Shown piece by piece: positions 38,275 to 46,262 of a stretch of DNA of 64,000 nucleotides. Both the position numbers and the translations under genes were made by a program. Where the stretch lies: the NCBI GenBank assembly GCA_016196925.1, contig JACPWS010000017.1, positions 1-64,000 of the forward strand, given 5' to 3'. The notes under the pieces are model-generated. The model was not told the DNA's origin. It worked only from the letters and a program-made list of their open reading frames with translations, and ran no database searches. This DNA is from Burkholderiales bacterium. GTDB lineage: Bacteria > Pseudomonadota > Gammaproteobacteria > Burkholderiales > Burkholderiaceae_D. Numbering within the stretch: position 1 is the first letter of the stretch; each line of letters starts with the position of its first letter.

Positions 38275-38658
38275 ATGGATCTGATCCAAAAATTAGAGCA
38301 AGAAGAAATTGCTCGCCTCGGCAAGAACATTCCTGACTTTGCGCCAGGTGACACAGTGGTTGTGAGCGTCAACGTTGTTGAAGGCACACGCAAGCGTGCC
38401 CAGGCTTACGAAGGTGTGGTTATCTCCCGTCGTAACCGCGGTTTGAATTCCAACTTCATCGTCCGCAAGATTTCCTCCGGCGAAGGCGTAGAGCGTACAT
38501 TCCAGTTGTACTCTCCACTGATCGCTTCGATCGAAGTCAAGCGTCGCGGTGATGTACGTCGCGCCAAGCTGTACTACCTGCGCGAGCGTTCCGGCAAATC
38601 TGCACGTATCAAAGAGAAATTGCCTAGCCGTAAAACAGCTGCAGCAAAAGCAGAGTAA
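38275..38658 (+). CDS. rplS: 50S ribosomal protein L19
   Basis: This 127-residue large-subunit protein begins [12 protein letters not shown]. It contains [40 protein letters not shown] and [20 protein letters not shown]. It sits at the 30S-50S interface. GGAG lies before the ATG, and a strong terminator closes the operon 23 bases after its stop. Confidence 0.98.
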   Translation: MDLIQKLEQEEIARLGKNIPDFAPGDTVVVSVNVVEGTRKRAQAYEGVVISRRNRGLNSNFIVRKISSGEGVERTFQLYSPLIASIEVKRRGDVRRAKLYYLRERSGKSARIKEKLPSRKTAAAKAE

Positions 38659-38680
38659 TATCTGTCTATGCCGTATCGAA

Positions 38681-38710
38681 AAAGGGATGCCTCCGGCATC
38701 CCTTTTTTTT
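38681..38710 (+). terminator. rho-independent terminator of the rpsP operon
   Basis: AAAGGGATGCC (38681-38691) pairs with GGCATCCCTTT (38695-38705) around TCC, and the right side runs into eight T residues. It makes the CoA-type Nudix gene behind it a separate transcript. Confidence 0.92.
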
Positions 38711-38737
38711 ATGGTGAAACGGAACCGTGAAAATATT

Positions 38738-39406
38738 GTGAGTACATTTTTTTTAAATCCGGAAAGCTTGCCGGTACAGTCGCTAGCCGATGAGAGCCCG
38801 TTGCCCGCAGAGCGTTTGTCGCCGGCCTGGTTGCGTCAGCGCTTTCTGCGGCCGCCTGCATGGACGCCGGAGATAACCGACGAACATGCGCTTTCCACGA
38901 AACTGCCGTTTCGCGCGGCTTCGGTGCTGATCCCTATCGTCATGCGCGACGAGGGGCTCAGCTTGTTGCTGACCCGGCGCGCGGCGCATTTGCATCATCA
39001 TGCCGGGCAAATCAGTTTTCCCGGCGGACGTTTTGAAACTTCCGACGTCAATCCGGTAGAAACGGCGCTGCGCGAAGCGGAAGAAGAGGTCGGCTTGCAT
39101 CGCCGCCATATAGACGTGCTGGGGGCGCTGCCCGAATACCGGACCGGCACCGGTTACCAGGTCACGCCCATCGTATCGCTGGTGCAGCCGCCATTTGAGT
39201 TGCAAGCTGACCCGACGGAAGTCGCCGCAATTTTTGAGGTGCCCTTGTCCTTCCTGATGAACGGACAACATCACCAGCGCAGAGCGTTCGATTTGCCGGA
39301 TGGGGCAGGCCGGCGCCTGTTTTATACGATGCCCTATCAGCAGCATTTTATCTGGGGCGCCACCGCCGGCATGCTGCGCAACCTGTTTCACATGCTGCGT
39401 GCCTGA
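38738..39406 (+). CDS. CoA pyrophosphatase-type Nudix hydrolase
   Basis: This Nudix protein of about 222 residues (NudL/YeaB, human NUDT7/8 group) cleaves CoA or acyl-CoA to phosphopantetheine and 3',5'-ADP. The group motif LLTRRAAHLHHHAGQISFPGG and the Nudix box GGRFETSDVNPVETALREAEEEVGL are both complete (each quoted here in part: HHHAGQISFPGG, ALREAEEEVGL). The start is uncertain. GTG at 38738 is used because the ATG at 38711 sits on the last T of the rplS terminator and has no ribosome site. Confidence 0.85.
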   Translation: MSTFFLNPESLPVQSLADESPLPAERLSPAWLRQRFLRPPAWTPEITDEHALSTKLPFRAASVLIPIVMRDEGLSLLLTRRAAHLHHHAGQISFPGGRFETSDVNPVETALREAEEEVGLHRRHIDVLGALPEYRTGTGYQVTPIVSLVQPPFELQADPTEVAAIFEVPLSFLMNGQHHQRRAFDLPDGAGRRLFYTMPYQQHFIWGATAGMLRNLFHMLRA

Positions 39407-39526
39407 GGCGCATCGATGTTGCCGCAGGAACAAAGCTTCATAATCTGAGTAAATCGGTTTACACTTGCCGCATTCGCAAATACTTAACTTGCCGCAATTT
39501 TTGCCGCAACCGACGCCTAGCCGACC

Positions 39527-40477
39527 ATGACCTTTATTTCCATACTGTGTGCCTTGCTGATAGAGCAGCTCAAACCCTTGCGGGCGGACAATCCGATTTA
39601 TCTGCTGATACAAAATTTGGCGGAAAAAATCGAGGCTTCCTTCAACGCCGGCAAGCTGCAGCATGGGCGCTTCGGCTGGTGGATCGTGGTCGCGGCGCTG
39701 AGCCTGCCCGCCGCCCTGATTTACTGGTTGTGCCTGCGCATCAGTCCGTTTGCCGCGCTGGTCTGGAATGTCATCATCGTCTATCTGACCCTGGGCTTTC
39801 GCCGTTACAGCCATTATTTCACCTCGATACAACTGGCGCTCAGTTCCGGCGACGAGGATGCGGCGCGCCGCTATCTGAGCGAATGGACGCATCTGGACAC
39901 CGCCGGCATGGAAGTGTCTGAAATATCGCGCATCACGGTCGAGCGTGCGCTGATCGCCACCCACCGCAATGTATTCGGGGTATTTTTCTGGTTCCTGATG
40001 CCGGTCGGCCCGGCCTGCGCCGTCATGTATCGCGTCGCCGAATATCTGGCCCGTGCCTGGAACGAACCTGAACACATGAAGAATGAAGAATTCGGCATTT
40101 ACGCTACCAGGGTGTTTTACTGGATAGACTGGATACCGGCCCGTCTGACCGCGGTTGCCTTCGCCGTGGTCGGCAATTTTGAAGACGCCGTGTATTCCTG
40201 GCGCAATTACGCCGACCGCTGGAAGGATGAAGTGGTCGGCATCATCCTGTCGGCCGGCGGCGGCGCGCTCGGCGTGCGCCTCGGCGAGCCGGAAGAAAAG
40301 GCGCTGATACTGAATGCCGACGCCAGCGCCGTCGATGTGGATAGCCTGGAGCTGGAAAGCCAGCCCGGAACGGAAGCTTCGCCGCGCGCCTTGCAAAGCG
40401 CGGTAGGCCTGGTATGGCGCGCCTTGCTGTTGTGGATGTTGCTGTTGCTATTGCTGTCGTTTGCGGTGTGGCTGTGA
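39527..40477 (+). CDS. CobD/CbiB-like membrane protein
   Basis: This 316-residue protein has about four membrane segments (near 60-80, 82-102, 155-178 and 290-315). It is related to CobD/CbiB, which makes adenosylcobinamide from cobyric acid, and to AmpE. Signature lines are MTFISILCALLIEQLKPLRA, YSHYFTSIQLALSSGD and RNVFGVFFWFLMPVGPACA. No other cobalamin gene is in the window, and this short form recurs beside the CoA Nudix gene in Burkholderiales. A true CobD role is doubtful. Confidence 0.8.
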   Translation: MTFISILCALLIEQLKPLRADNPIYLLIQNLAEKIEASFNAGKLQHGRFGWWIVVAALSLPAALIYWLCLRISPFAALVWNVIIVYLTLGFRRYSHYFTSIQLALSSGDEDAARRYLSEWTHLDTAGMEVSEISRITVERALIATHRNVFGVFFWFLMPVGPACAVMYRVAEYLARAWNEPEHMKNEEFGIYATRVFYWIDWIPARLTAVAFAVVGNFEDAVYSWRNYADRWKDEVVGIILSAGGGALGVRLGEPEEKALILNADASAVDVDSLELESQPGTEASPRALQSAVGLVWRALLLWMLLLLLLSFAVWL

Positions 40478-40492
40478 TACTTGAGGGTTGCG

Positions 40493-40912
40493 ATGGATAA
40501 ACAGGGCAAATGTCAATGCGGAGCGATCAGCTATATCGTGACAGGTCAGCTGACGCGCCTGGTCAATTGCCATTGCCAGCGCTGCCGCAGCATGAATGGC
40601 GGCGCTTTTTCGTCTTATGTGGTGATCGCCGGCGACCAACTGACGATTACCAGCGGCGCCGAACAGATGCGCCAATACGCGGTTTCCGAGCACATCAACA
40701 AGCATTTTTGCCCGACTTGCGGGACACCGGTTTTCAACTCCAATCCCGTCACCTATCCCGGCCTGAATATGCTGTACCTGGGCACGCTGGAACAGGCTGC
40801 CAAGCTGCCGCCCACCGTGAATATTTTCTGCGACAGCAAGCTGGCCTGGGTAGATGCGCTGGCGGCGCTCCCCAGTTTCGCCGGCGGCCCGCCGCCGCAT
40901 ACCTCTTCCTGA
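40493..40912 (+). CDS. GFA/CENP-V-domain zinc protein
   Basis: This 139-residue protein of the glutathione-dependent formaldehyde-activating family has two zinc sites. They are seen as KCQCGAISY (residues 5-13), NCHCQRCRSMNGG (about 25-37) and FCPTCGTPVF (about 72-81). Most such proteins have no proven substrate, and formaldehyde activation is established for very few. GAGGG lies 6 bases before the ATG at 40493. It starts 16 bases after the CobD-like gene and is likely cotranscribed with it. Confidence 0.9.
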   Translation: MDKQGKCQCGAISYIVTGQLTRLVNCHCQRCRSMNGGAFSSYVVIAGDQLTITSGAEQMRQYAVSEHINKHFCPTCGTPVFNSNPVTYPGLNMLYLGTLEQAAKLPPTVNIFCDSKLAWVDALAALPSFAGGPPPHTSS

Positions 40913-41148
40913 TGGCGCTACTTATTTTCTGGCAATGAGCACGGCGCCGGGCCGGCGCTTTACTAAGCGATGAAATGCACTATAGTTAGTAAGTGACGTT
41001 GCTTTTAGTGCATCATGGTAATTTTTATCTGCGCCACGTCGGTGAATCAAGTCTTCTATAAGATATAATACTGAGGTATTGTGAAAGCACATGTCACATT
41101 GTGATAAGCCGCTTTTATTCATTCTTGCCGCAACAGCGAGCCGAGCAC

Positions 41149-41487
41149 ATGGCCGATTCCAAAACACCTCATCCTAAGCCAGTACGCGAGTTTTTCATTC
41201 ACGGCATTACCAGTGATGGAAGGCAGTTTCGCCCCAGCGATTGGGCGGAGCGTCTGTGCGGCGCCATGTCTTGCTTTCGCCCGGATGGGGGGCGCAATGC
41301 CCACTTGCAATATTCACCTTATGTGCGGCCTATCTTGCTGAACGGCGTGCGCTCGGTGGTGGTGAATGAAGCGATACGCGAAATCGAGCCGCTCGCCTAC
41401 CATTTCGTGGTCAGTTTTGCCAAAGACAACGACTTGCAGATCATCGATGCCTGCCTGTTGCCGGACGAGCCTAAGACCGACAAATAA
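41149..41487 (+). CDS. DUF3579 protein
   Basis: This 112-residue protein contains REFFIHGITSDGRQFRPSDW and AERLCGAMSCFRPDG, the core of the DUF3579 family found in beta-proteobacteria. It has no signal or membrane segment. The family has no established function. ATG at 41149 is used; longer frames to 41101 lack a ribosome site. About 235 gene-free bases precede it and an inverted repeat follows it. Confidence 0.85.
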   Translation: MADSKTPHPKPVREFFIHGITSDGRQFRPSDWAERLCGAMSCFRPDGGRNAHLQYSPYVRPILLNGVRSVVVNEAIREIEPLAYHFVVSFAKDNDLQIIDACLLPDEPKTDK

Positions 41488-41524
41488 GCGTTGCTGGCAG
41501 TGCTTTCCGTCCTGGAAAACCAGG

Positions 41525-41645
41525 TCCACGAAAAACACGAAACTCACGAAAATTTCAAAAAATGCGATGCAACGCTTCCTTCCATGAAGCGGCCGCGTCA
41601 GTATTGAGCATGGATTTGGTTCGTGTTTTTCGTGTATTTCGTGGA
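41525..41645. repeat. inverted repeat family C (CACGAAA type)
   Basis: The arms 41525-41552 (TCCACGAAAAACACGAAACT...) and 41618-41645 (...TTTTTCGTGTATTTCGTGGA) pair at about 22 of 26 positions, around 65 bases of unrelated sequence. Each arm is built from a short CACGAAA unit repeated three times. It lies between the DUF3579 gene and the LysR stop and has no coding capacity. Confidence 0.8.
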
Positions 41646-41664
41646 TGAATCGCAGTCGTGGTTT

Positions 41665-42573
41665 CTACCCCATTCCCGCAAACGCCTGTATGACCTGTTG
41701 CCGCAGCCAGCGGTTGGCCGGGTCGTTTTCCACGTTCTGATGCCAGTACAGATACACGTCCCAGGACGGCATCGCCAGCGGCAGCGGTAGTATCTGGTTG
41801 CCGAATTGCTGATTGGCGATACGCGCATAGCCTTGCGGCATGCTCAGCAGCAAATCGGTCTGGCTGACCACGCGGCAAGCGGCGAAATAATGCTGGCAGC
41901 GCAACCGTATCCGTCTTTGCAAGCCTAGCCGGCTGAGTTCGAAATCTTCCAGTCCCATGCCCTTGCGCCGCGAGCTGGCCAGGATATGTTCGGCCTGCAG
42001 ATAGCTCTCCAGACTTAATTTTCCTTGTACTGCCGGATGATCGCGCCGTGCCAGCACCACGGTATGGTCTTGCACGATTTTCTGGCGCCGGATTTCATTC
42101 GGCAGCGGCAACAGCATATCGATCGCCAGATCGAGCGTGCCGGCGCCCAGTTCGCTGACCAGTTCGCGCCTGTCCACCTGGATCGCCGCCAGGTCGATGT
42201 GCGGCGCCTGCGCCGTGATGCTTTCCAGCAGCGGTGGCAAGACGGTGGATTCCAGCACGTCGCGCAGGGCCAGGTTGAATTGCTTGCCGGCCAGCGCCGG
42301 GTCGAAATGCCCGCTGTCGGTCAGCGTGACTTCCAGCCCGCGCAGGGCTTGTCGCACCGGTTCTATGATGCTGCGCGCCAGCGGTGTCGAGACCATGGCG
42401 TGGCCCTGGCGCACGAACAGCGGGTCGTCGAATAATTGCCTGAGCCGGTTCAGCGCATGGCTGATGGCGGGCTGGGTCAGATGCAGTTGCTGGCTGGCGC
42501 GCGTCACGCTGCCTTCGGTATAGATCGCTTCGAACACGGTGAACAGGTTCAGATCGACTCTGGATATATGCAT
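41665..42573 (-). CDS. LysR-family transcriptional regulator
   Basis: This 302-residue regulator has a winged-helix N-terminus (VTRASQQLHLTQPAISHALN, about 23-42) and a LysR substrate-binding domain from about residue 92. It is divergent from a histidine phosphatase and an acyl-CoA dehydrogenase, with a 95-base gap (42574-42667) that should hold its operator. That gap contains AATTGAG ... GATCAATT-type dyads. It most likely controls those genes. The inducer is unknown. Confidence 0.92.
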   Translation of the reverse strand: MHISRVDLNLFTVFEAIYTEGSVTRASQQLHLTQPAISHALNRLRQLFDDPLFVRQGHAMVSTPLARSIIEPVRQALRGLEVTLTDSGHFDPALAGKQFNLALRDVLESTVLPPLLESITAQAPHIDLAAIQVDRRELVSELGAGTLDLAIDMLLPLPNEIRRQKIVQDHTVVLARRDHPAVQGKLSLESYLQAEHILASSRRKGMGLEDFELSRLGLQRRIRLRCQHYFAACRVVSQTDLLLSMPQGYARIANQQFGNQILPLPLAMPSWDVYLYWHQNVENDPANRWLRQQVIQAFAGMG

Positions 42574-42667
42574 GAAATTAATTGAGTTTGATAATAACTA
42601 TTCATTTGATCAATTATATCCCGCCCGATACTATGAACTTATTGGAACCAAATGCAATGAGGAAAAG

Positions 42668-43402
42668 ATGGGGCAGATTTATCTGGTGCGGCATGGCCAG
42701 GCATCGTTCGGTAGTCAGAATTACGATCAATTGTCGGAGCTGGGCATACAGCAGGCGCAGCAGCTGGGGCGTTGGTGGGCGGCGCGCGATCTGTCGGTTT
42801 CGCGCGTAGTCACCGGCGACTTGCAGCGCCATCGGCAAACCGCGCAAGCCTGCATGGCCGAGTTATTGGGACAGCCGGCCGGCGCGCTGGATACCGGCGC
42901 CTGGCAGAGCGACACCGGCTTCAATGAATACCACCATCACGAAGTCCTGGCCAGGCATGTGCCGGAATTCGACGATCCGGCCGCCGTCAAACATTTCCTG
43001 CTGCATACGCCGAACGGCAAGCAAGCGTTTCAGGACATTTTTTCGCAAGCGATCGCGCGCTGGATGTCGGGTTGGCACGACGCCGATTACCGCGAGACCT
43101 GGCCGGCGTTCCGCCGCCGTTGCGTGGCCGCGCTGGAGCGCCAGTTACAGCAGCCGGATGCCGCGAAAAACATCGTGATCTTCACTTCCGGCGGCACCAT
43201 TTCTGCACTGTGTCAGCACGTACTCGGTTTTCCCGATGCGCGTTTCGCCGAGCTGAACTGGTCGCTGGTGAACAGCGCCGTCACGCGTTTGCACGTGCAG
43301 CCCGCCACAGCGGAGCAGCCGGCGCGGCTGGCGCTGGCTTACCTGAATAATTTCGCCCACCTCGAGCAAAGCAATAACCCGAAACACATTACTTACGTCT
43401 AG
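42668..43402 (+). CDS. histidine phosphatase-family protein
   Basis: This 244-residue branch-2/1 type phosphoglycerate-mutase-like fold has the catalytic IYLVRHGQASFGS (His near residue 9). A second phosphate pocket is VVTGDLQRHRQTAQ, and FTSGGTISALCQHVLG follows near residue 177. The physiological substrate is unknown. GAGGA precedes the ATG at 42668; a longer frame from 42539 overlaps the LysR gene. The TAG stop at 43400-43402 coincides with the end of repeat family A copy 2. Confidence 0.9.
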   Translation: MGQIYLVRHGQASFGSQNYDQLSELGIQQAQQLGRWWAARDLSVSRVVTGDLQRHRQTAQACMAELLGQPAGALDTGAWQSDTGFNEYHHHEVLARHVPEFDDPAAVKHFLLHTPNGKQAFQDIFSQAIARWMSGWHDADYRETWPAFRRRCVAALERQLQQPDAAKNIVIFTSGGTISALCQHVLGFPDARFAELNWSLVNSAVTRLHVQPATAEQPARLALAYLNNFAHLEQSNNPKHITYV

Positions 43403-43526
43403 GGAAGCACGGATTTAATCGGATTTCGTCGTCCCCGCGAAAGCGGGGATCCACTTAAGTGTTTGATTTACATGGATTCCCGCTTTCGAGGGAATGACGC
43501 TTTTGAATTAATCTGCGTTTCCCTAG
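43399..43526. repeat. repeat family A, copy 2
   Basis: This copy has the cleanest ends: CTAGGGAAGCACGGATT at the left and AATCTGCGTTTCCCTAG at the right, each ending in CTAG. Its order is inverted relative to copy 1, with CCCCGCGAAAGCGGGG left of centre and ATTCCCGCTTTCGAGGGAAT right of centre. Its first bases contain the stop codon of the histidine phosphatase gene. Confidence 0.88.
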
Positions 43527-43575
43527 CAGTTTTTGACGCAAATTCGCCCCACTTATCACTCGCAAGGAGCATCAC

Positions 43576-44793
43576 ATGGATTTTCAATACAGCCCCAAGG
43601 TTAAAGACTTGCAGGCGCGCCTGAGCGCTTTCATGGATGAATACATTTATCCGAACGAAGCGAACTTCTTCGGCGAAATCGCCGCGAATCGCCAGGCCGG
43701 CGACGCCTGGGTTCCGACCAAGATCGTCGAACAGCTGAAGGCCAAGGCGCGCGCGGCCGGCTTGTGGAATCTGTTCTTGCCGGAATCCGAGCAGGGCGCC
43801 GGCCTCTCCAACCTGGAATACGCGCCGCTGTGCGAAATCATGGGGCGCTCGCTGTGGTCGGCCGAAGTCTTCAATTGCTCGGCGCCGGACACCGGCAATA
43901 TGGAAGTGCTGGCGCGTTACGGCACGCCGGCCCAGCAAGCGCAATGGCTGACGCCTTTGCTGAACGGCGAAATCCGTTCCTGCTTCGCCATGACCGAGCC
44001 GGCCGTGGCTTCTTCCGATGCGACCAATATAGCGGCGTCTATCGTGCGCGATGGCGACCAGTACGTGCTCAACGGCCGCAAATGGTGGTCGTCCGGCGCC
44101 AACGATACGCGCTGCAAAGTGTTCATCTTCATGGGCAAGAGCGATCCGGATAATCCTAACCGGCACCAGCAGCAATCGATGATCATCGTGCCGCGCGACA
44201 CGACAGGCGTGACGATCTTGCGCGCCTTGCCGGTGTTCGGCTACGACGATGCGCCGCATGGTCATGGCGAAGTGCTGTTTGAAAACGTGCGGGTGCCGGC
44301 CTCGAATATGTTGCTCGGTGAAGGGCGTGGCTTCGAGATCGCCCAAGGCCGCCTCGGACCTGGCCGCATCCACCATTGCATGCGCCTGATCGGCCTGGCG
44401 GAACGCGCGCTGGAAGACATGTGTAAACGCTCGCTGAGCCGCGTCGCTTTCGGCCGGCCGGTAGCGGAGCAGGGCGTGACGCTGGAGCGTATTGCGAATG
44501 CGCGCATCCTGATCGACCAGGCGCGCTTCCTGGTGCTGAACGCGGCGCAGATGATGGATACGGTCGGCAACAAGGCGGCCGCCAAGGAAATCGCCATGAT
44601 CAAGGTGGCCGCGCCGAACATGGCTTGCCAGGTGATCGACTGGGCCATCCAGGCGCACGGCGGCGGCGGCGTTTCGGACGATTTCGGCGTCGCCTACGCC
44701 TATGCCCAGGCGCGCACCCTGCGCCTGGCCGATGGCCCGGACGAAGTGCATCGCAATCAGATCGGCAAGCTGGAGTTGAAGAAGTACAAGTAA
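43576..44793 (+). CDS. acyl-CoA dehydrogenase (ACAD10/11-like)
   Basis: This 405-residue flavoprotein has [20 protein letters not shown] (flavin-substrate face), [20 protein letters not shown] and [19 protein letters not shown]. The acid of ADGPDEVH takes the catalytic position used in the ACAD10/11 branch, which handles hydroxylated or phosphorylated acyl-CoAs in animals. In relatives such enzymes often sit with a phosphotransferase; here only the histidine phosphatase lies upstream. CAAGGAG lies ahead of the ATG. Confidence 0.93.
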   Translation: MDFQYSPKVKDLQARLSAFMDEYIYPNEANFFGEIAANRQAGDAWVPTKIVEQLKAKARAAGLWNLFLPESEQGAGLSNLEYAPLCEIMGRSLWSAEVFNCSAPDTGNMEVLARYGTPAQQAQWLTPLLNGEIRSCFAMTEPAVASSDATNIAASIVRDGDQYVLNGRKWWSSGANDTRCKVFIFMGKSDPDNPNRHQQQSMIIVPRDTTGVTILRALPVFGYDDAPHGHGEVLFENVRVPASNMLLGEGRGFEIAQGRLGPGRIHHCMRLIGLAERALEDMCKRSLSRVAFGRPVAEQGVTLERIANARILIDQARFLVLNAAQMMDTVGNKAAAKEIAMIKVAAPNMACQVIDWAIQAHGGGGVSDDFGVAYAYAQARTLRLADGPDEVHRNQIGKLELKKYK

Positions 44794-44812
44794 TGTAACT
44801 CGAATGAAAAAA

Positions 44813-44997
44813 ACCTTAAACCTCTCACATGAGGCACAGAGGAGGGAGTTCCTTCTTGCAAGAAGGAACCGTTACACAGGCGAGCCGCTGCGCGGCTCGA
44901 ATTCCCTGCTCCCCCCCCCCCAGAGGGAAAACAGAGAGTCGTTAAGGTTTTCTCTGTGTATCTCTGTGCCTCTGTGTCTCTGTGTTGAGAGGTTTTC
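44813..44997. repeat. inverted repeat family D with inner palindromes
   Basis: The left arm (44813-44843, ACCTTAAACCTCTCACATGAG...) is loosely inverted in the right arm (44941-44997, GTTAAGGTTTTCTCTGTG... GAGAGGTTTTC). The right arm consists of CTCTGTG units repeated four times. Inside lie a perfect 22-base palindrome at 44848-44869, a hairpin CGAGCCGCTGCGCGGCTCG at 44881-44899 and a tract of about twelve C residues at 44910-44921. It has no coding capacity. Confidence 0.8.
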
Positions 44998-45147
44998 ATG
45001 TTTTCCATGAGAGTTGAATAGTTGTAAGAAATGCTTGCATACGGCTCGCCTTGCCTGCATTTTTTTACGGTGCGCCGAAGACGCCGGTCGGCAGATTTCG
45101 TAGTGCGAGTGCTACGGGTGAGGCGTCAGGAAACACGCCGGGCGAAG

Positions 45148-45753
45148 CTACAGCCAGCCGGCGTCACGCGCCAGGCGATAGGCTTCCACCCGGTTTTTGG
45201 CATTCAATTTGCTGATCGCTTCCGACAGGTAATTCCTGACCGTGCCTTCGGACAGGTGCATGGCCAGCGCGATTTCCGTGCTGCTGGAGCCGCTGCCGGC
45301 CAGTCGCAGCACCTGGCGCTCGCGTTCGCTGAGCGGGTCGGCCGGTCCGCCCCAGCTTTCCAGCGCCAGTTCCGGCGCAATCGCGCGGCCACCGGCATGC
45401 ACCGTCCGTATGGCGGTCGCCAGCGTCTCGGCCGGCGGATCCTTCAGCATATAGCCGCGCACCCCGCTGGCCATGGCGCGGCGCAGATAGCCGGCGCGCG
45501 CGAAAGTGGTCAGCACGATGACTTTGCACGGCGATTTTTGTTCGGCCAGGTTGGCGGCCAGTTCCAGCCCGGTCATGATCGGCATCTCGATATCGGTCAG
45601 CACGATGTCGGGATTTTCTTGCCGGCACAGCTGCAAGGCTTCCTGGCCATTCTTGGCCAGCGCAACCACTTCCAGATCGGCTTCCAAACCGAGCAATGCC
45701 GCCAAGGCGCCGGACACCAGCGCCTGATCTTCTGCGATGAGCACCCGGATCAT
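45148..45753 (-). CDS. NarL/DesR-type response regulator
   Basis: This 201-residue regulator has a receiver domain (about 1-118, Asp in IVLTDIEMPIMTG near 54) and a LuxR-type helix-turn-helix (LSERERQVLRLAGSGSSSTE then HLSEGTVRNYLSEAISKL, about 140-185). It is of the DesR group, which partners DesK kinases. Its own ribosome site AGGAG lies 7 bases before the ATG, so it can be made independently. Its kinase gene is reduced to a remnant that overlaps its start by four bases, so it may now be unpartnered or served by another kinase. Confidence 0.92.
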   Translation of the reverse strand: MIRVLIAEDQALVSGALAALLGLEADLEVVALAKNGQEALQLCRQENPDIVLTDIEMPIMTGLELAANLAEQKSPCKVIVLTTFARAGYLRRAMASGVRGYMLKDPPAETLATAIRTVHAGGRAIAPELALESWGGPADPLSERERQVLRLAGSGSSSTEIALAMHLSEGTVRNYLSEAISKLNAKNRVEAYRLARDAGWL

Positions 45754-46232
45754 GCATTTGCTCCTGTCGGTATGCGTAATTCCAGCGTCAGCCCCTGGTC
45801 CGCTTTTAATCGCAGCTTGCCGCCCAGCGCGCTGACCCGTTCCGTCATGCCGCTCAGGCCGCTGCCTTTGCGCAGCGTGCTGTCATGCGCCTGGCCGTTG
45901 TCGCTGATGCGCAGACAGACCTGGCCGGCTTCTGCGCTCAGCGCGATTTCGCAACGGCTGGCCGCCGCGTGTCGGACGATATTCGTGACCGCTTCGCGCA
46001 ATGCCAGCGCCAATACGTTTTCCACCGCCGCCGGCAGCGGGAAGTGCTTCACCTCGGCCAGCATTTCCACCTGCGCCGCCGTCAAGGCGCTGCGGGCGCA
46101 GGCAAATTCATGCACCAGGCCGGTCGCGCGATAGCCGAGCACCGCGCCGCGCACTTCGGCCAGCTGGAATCGATACTCGCCGGTATCCGGGCCGGCATTA
46201 AAGCCGATCACGCTGATGATGCTGGGGTCCAT
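45750..46232 (-). pseudogene. DesK-type kinase remnant fused to a CIA30 tail
   Basis: The reading frame (160 codons) ends with a normal HATPase of DesK type (ALREAVTNIVRHA N box, RISDNGQAHDS G1 box) and the HisKA_3-following line AVLGYRATGLVHEFACARSA. The membrane part and the phospho-acceptor His box are missing. Instead its first 28 codons (MDPSIISVIGFNAGP ... GEYRFQLAEVR) read as the end of a CIA30 domain. That continues in frame from the upstream amidohydrolase gene through an in-frame TAA at 46263-46265 and ten codons. There is no ribosome site before the ATG. It looks like the 3' half of a kinase gene joined by deletion to the amidohydrolase gene. Confidence 0.75.
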
Positions 46233-46262
46233 GCCCTTGAAGCGGCTGAACGGCAGGCTGAT

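Noticed and set aside
43468..44751. 427-codon open frame antisense to the acyl-CoA dehydrogenase
   Set aside because: It ends inside repeat family A and opposes a clear dehydrogenase gene.
44804..45010. 68-codon open frame in repeat family D
   Set aside because: It translates the repeat arms and C tract and has no ribosome site.
45204..45757. Second long frames within the response regulator gene
   Set aside because: They are out-of-frame shadows of a clear NarL/DesR-type regulator.
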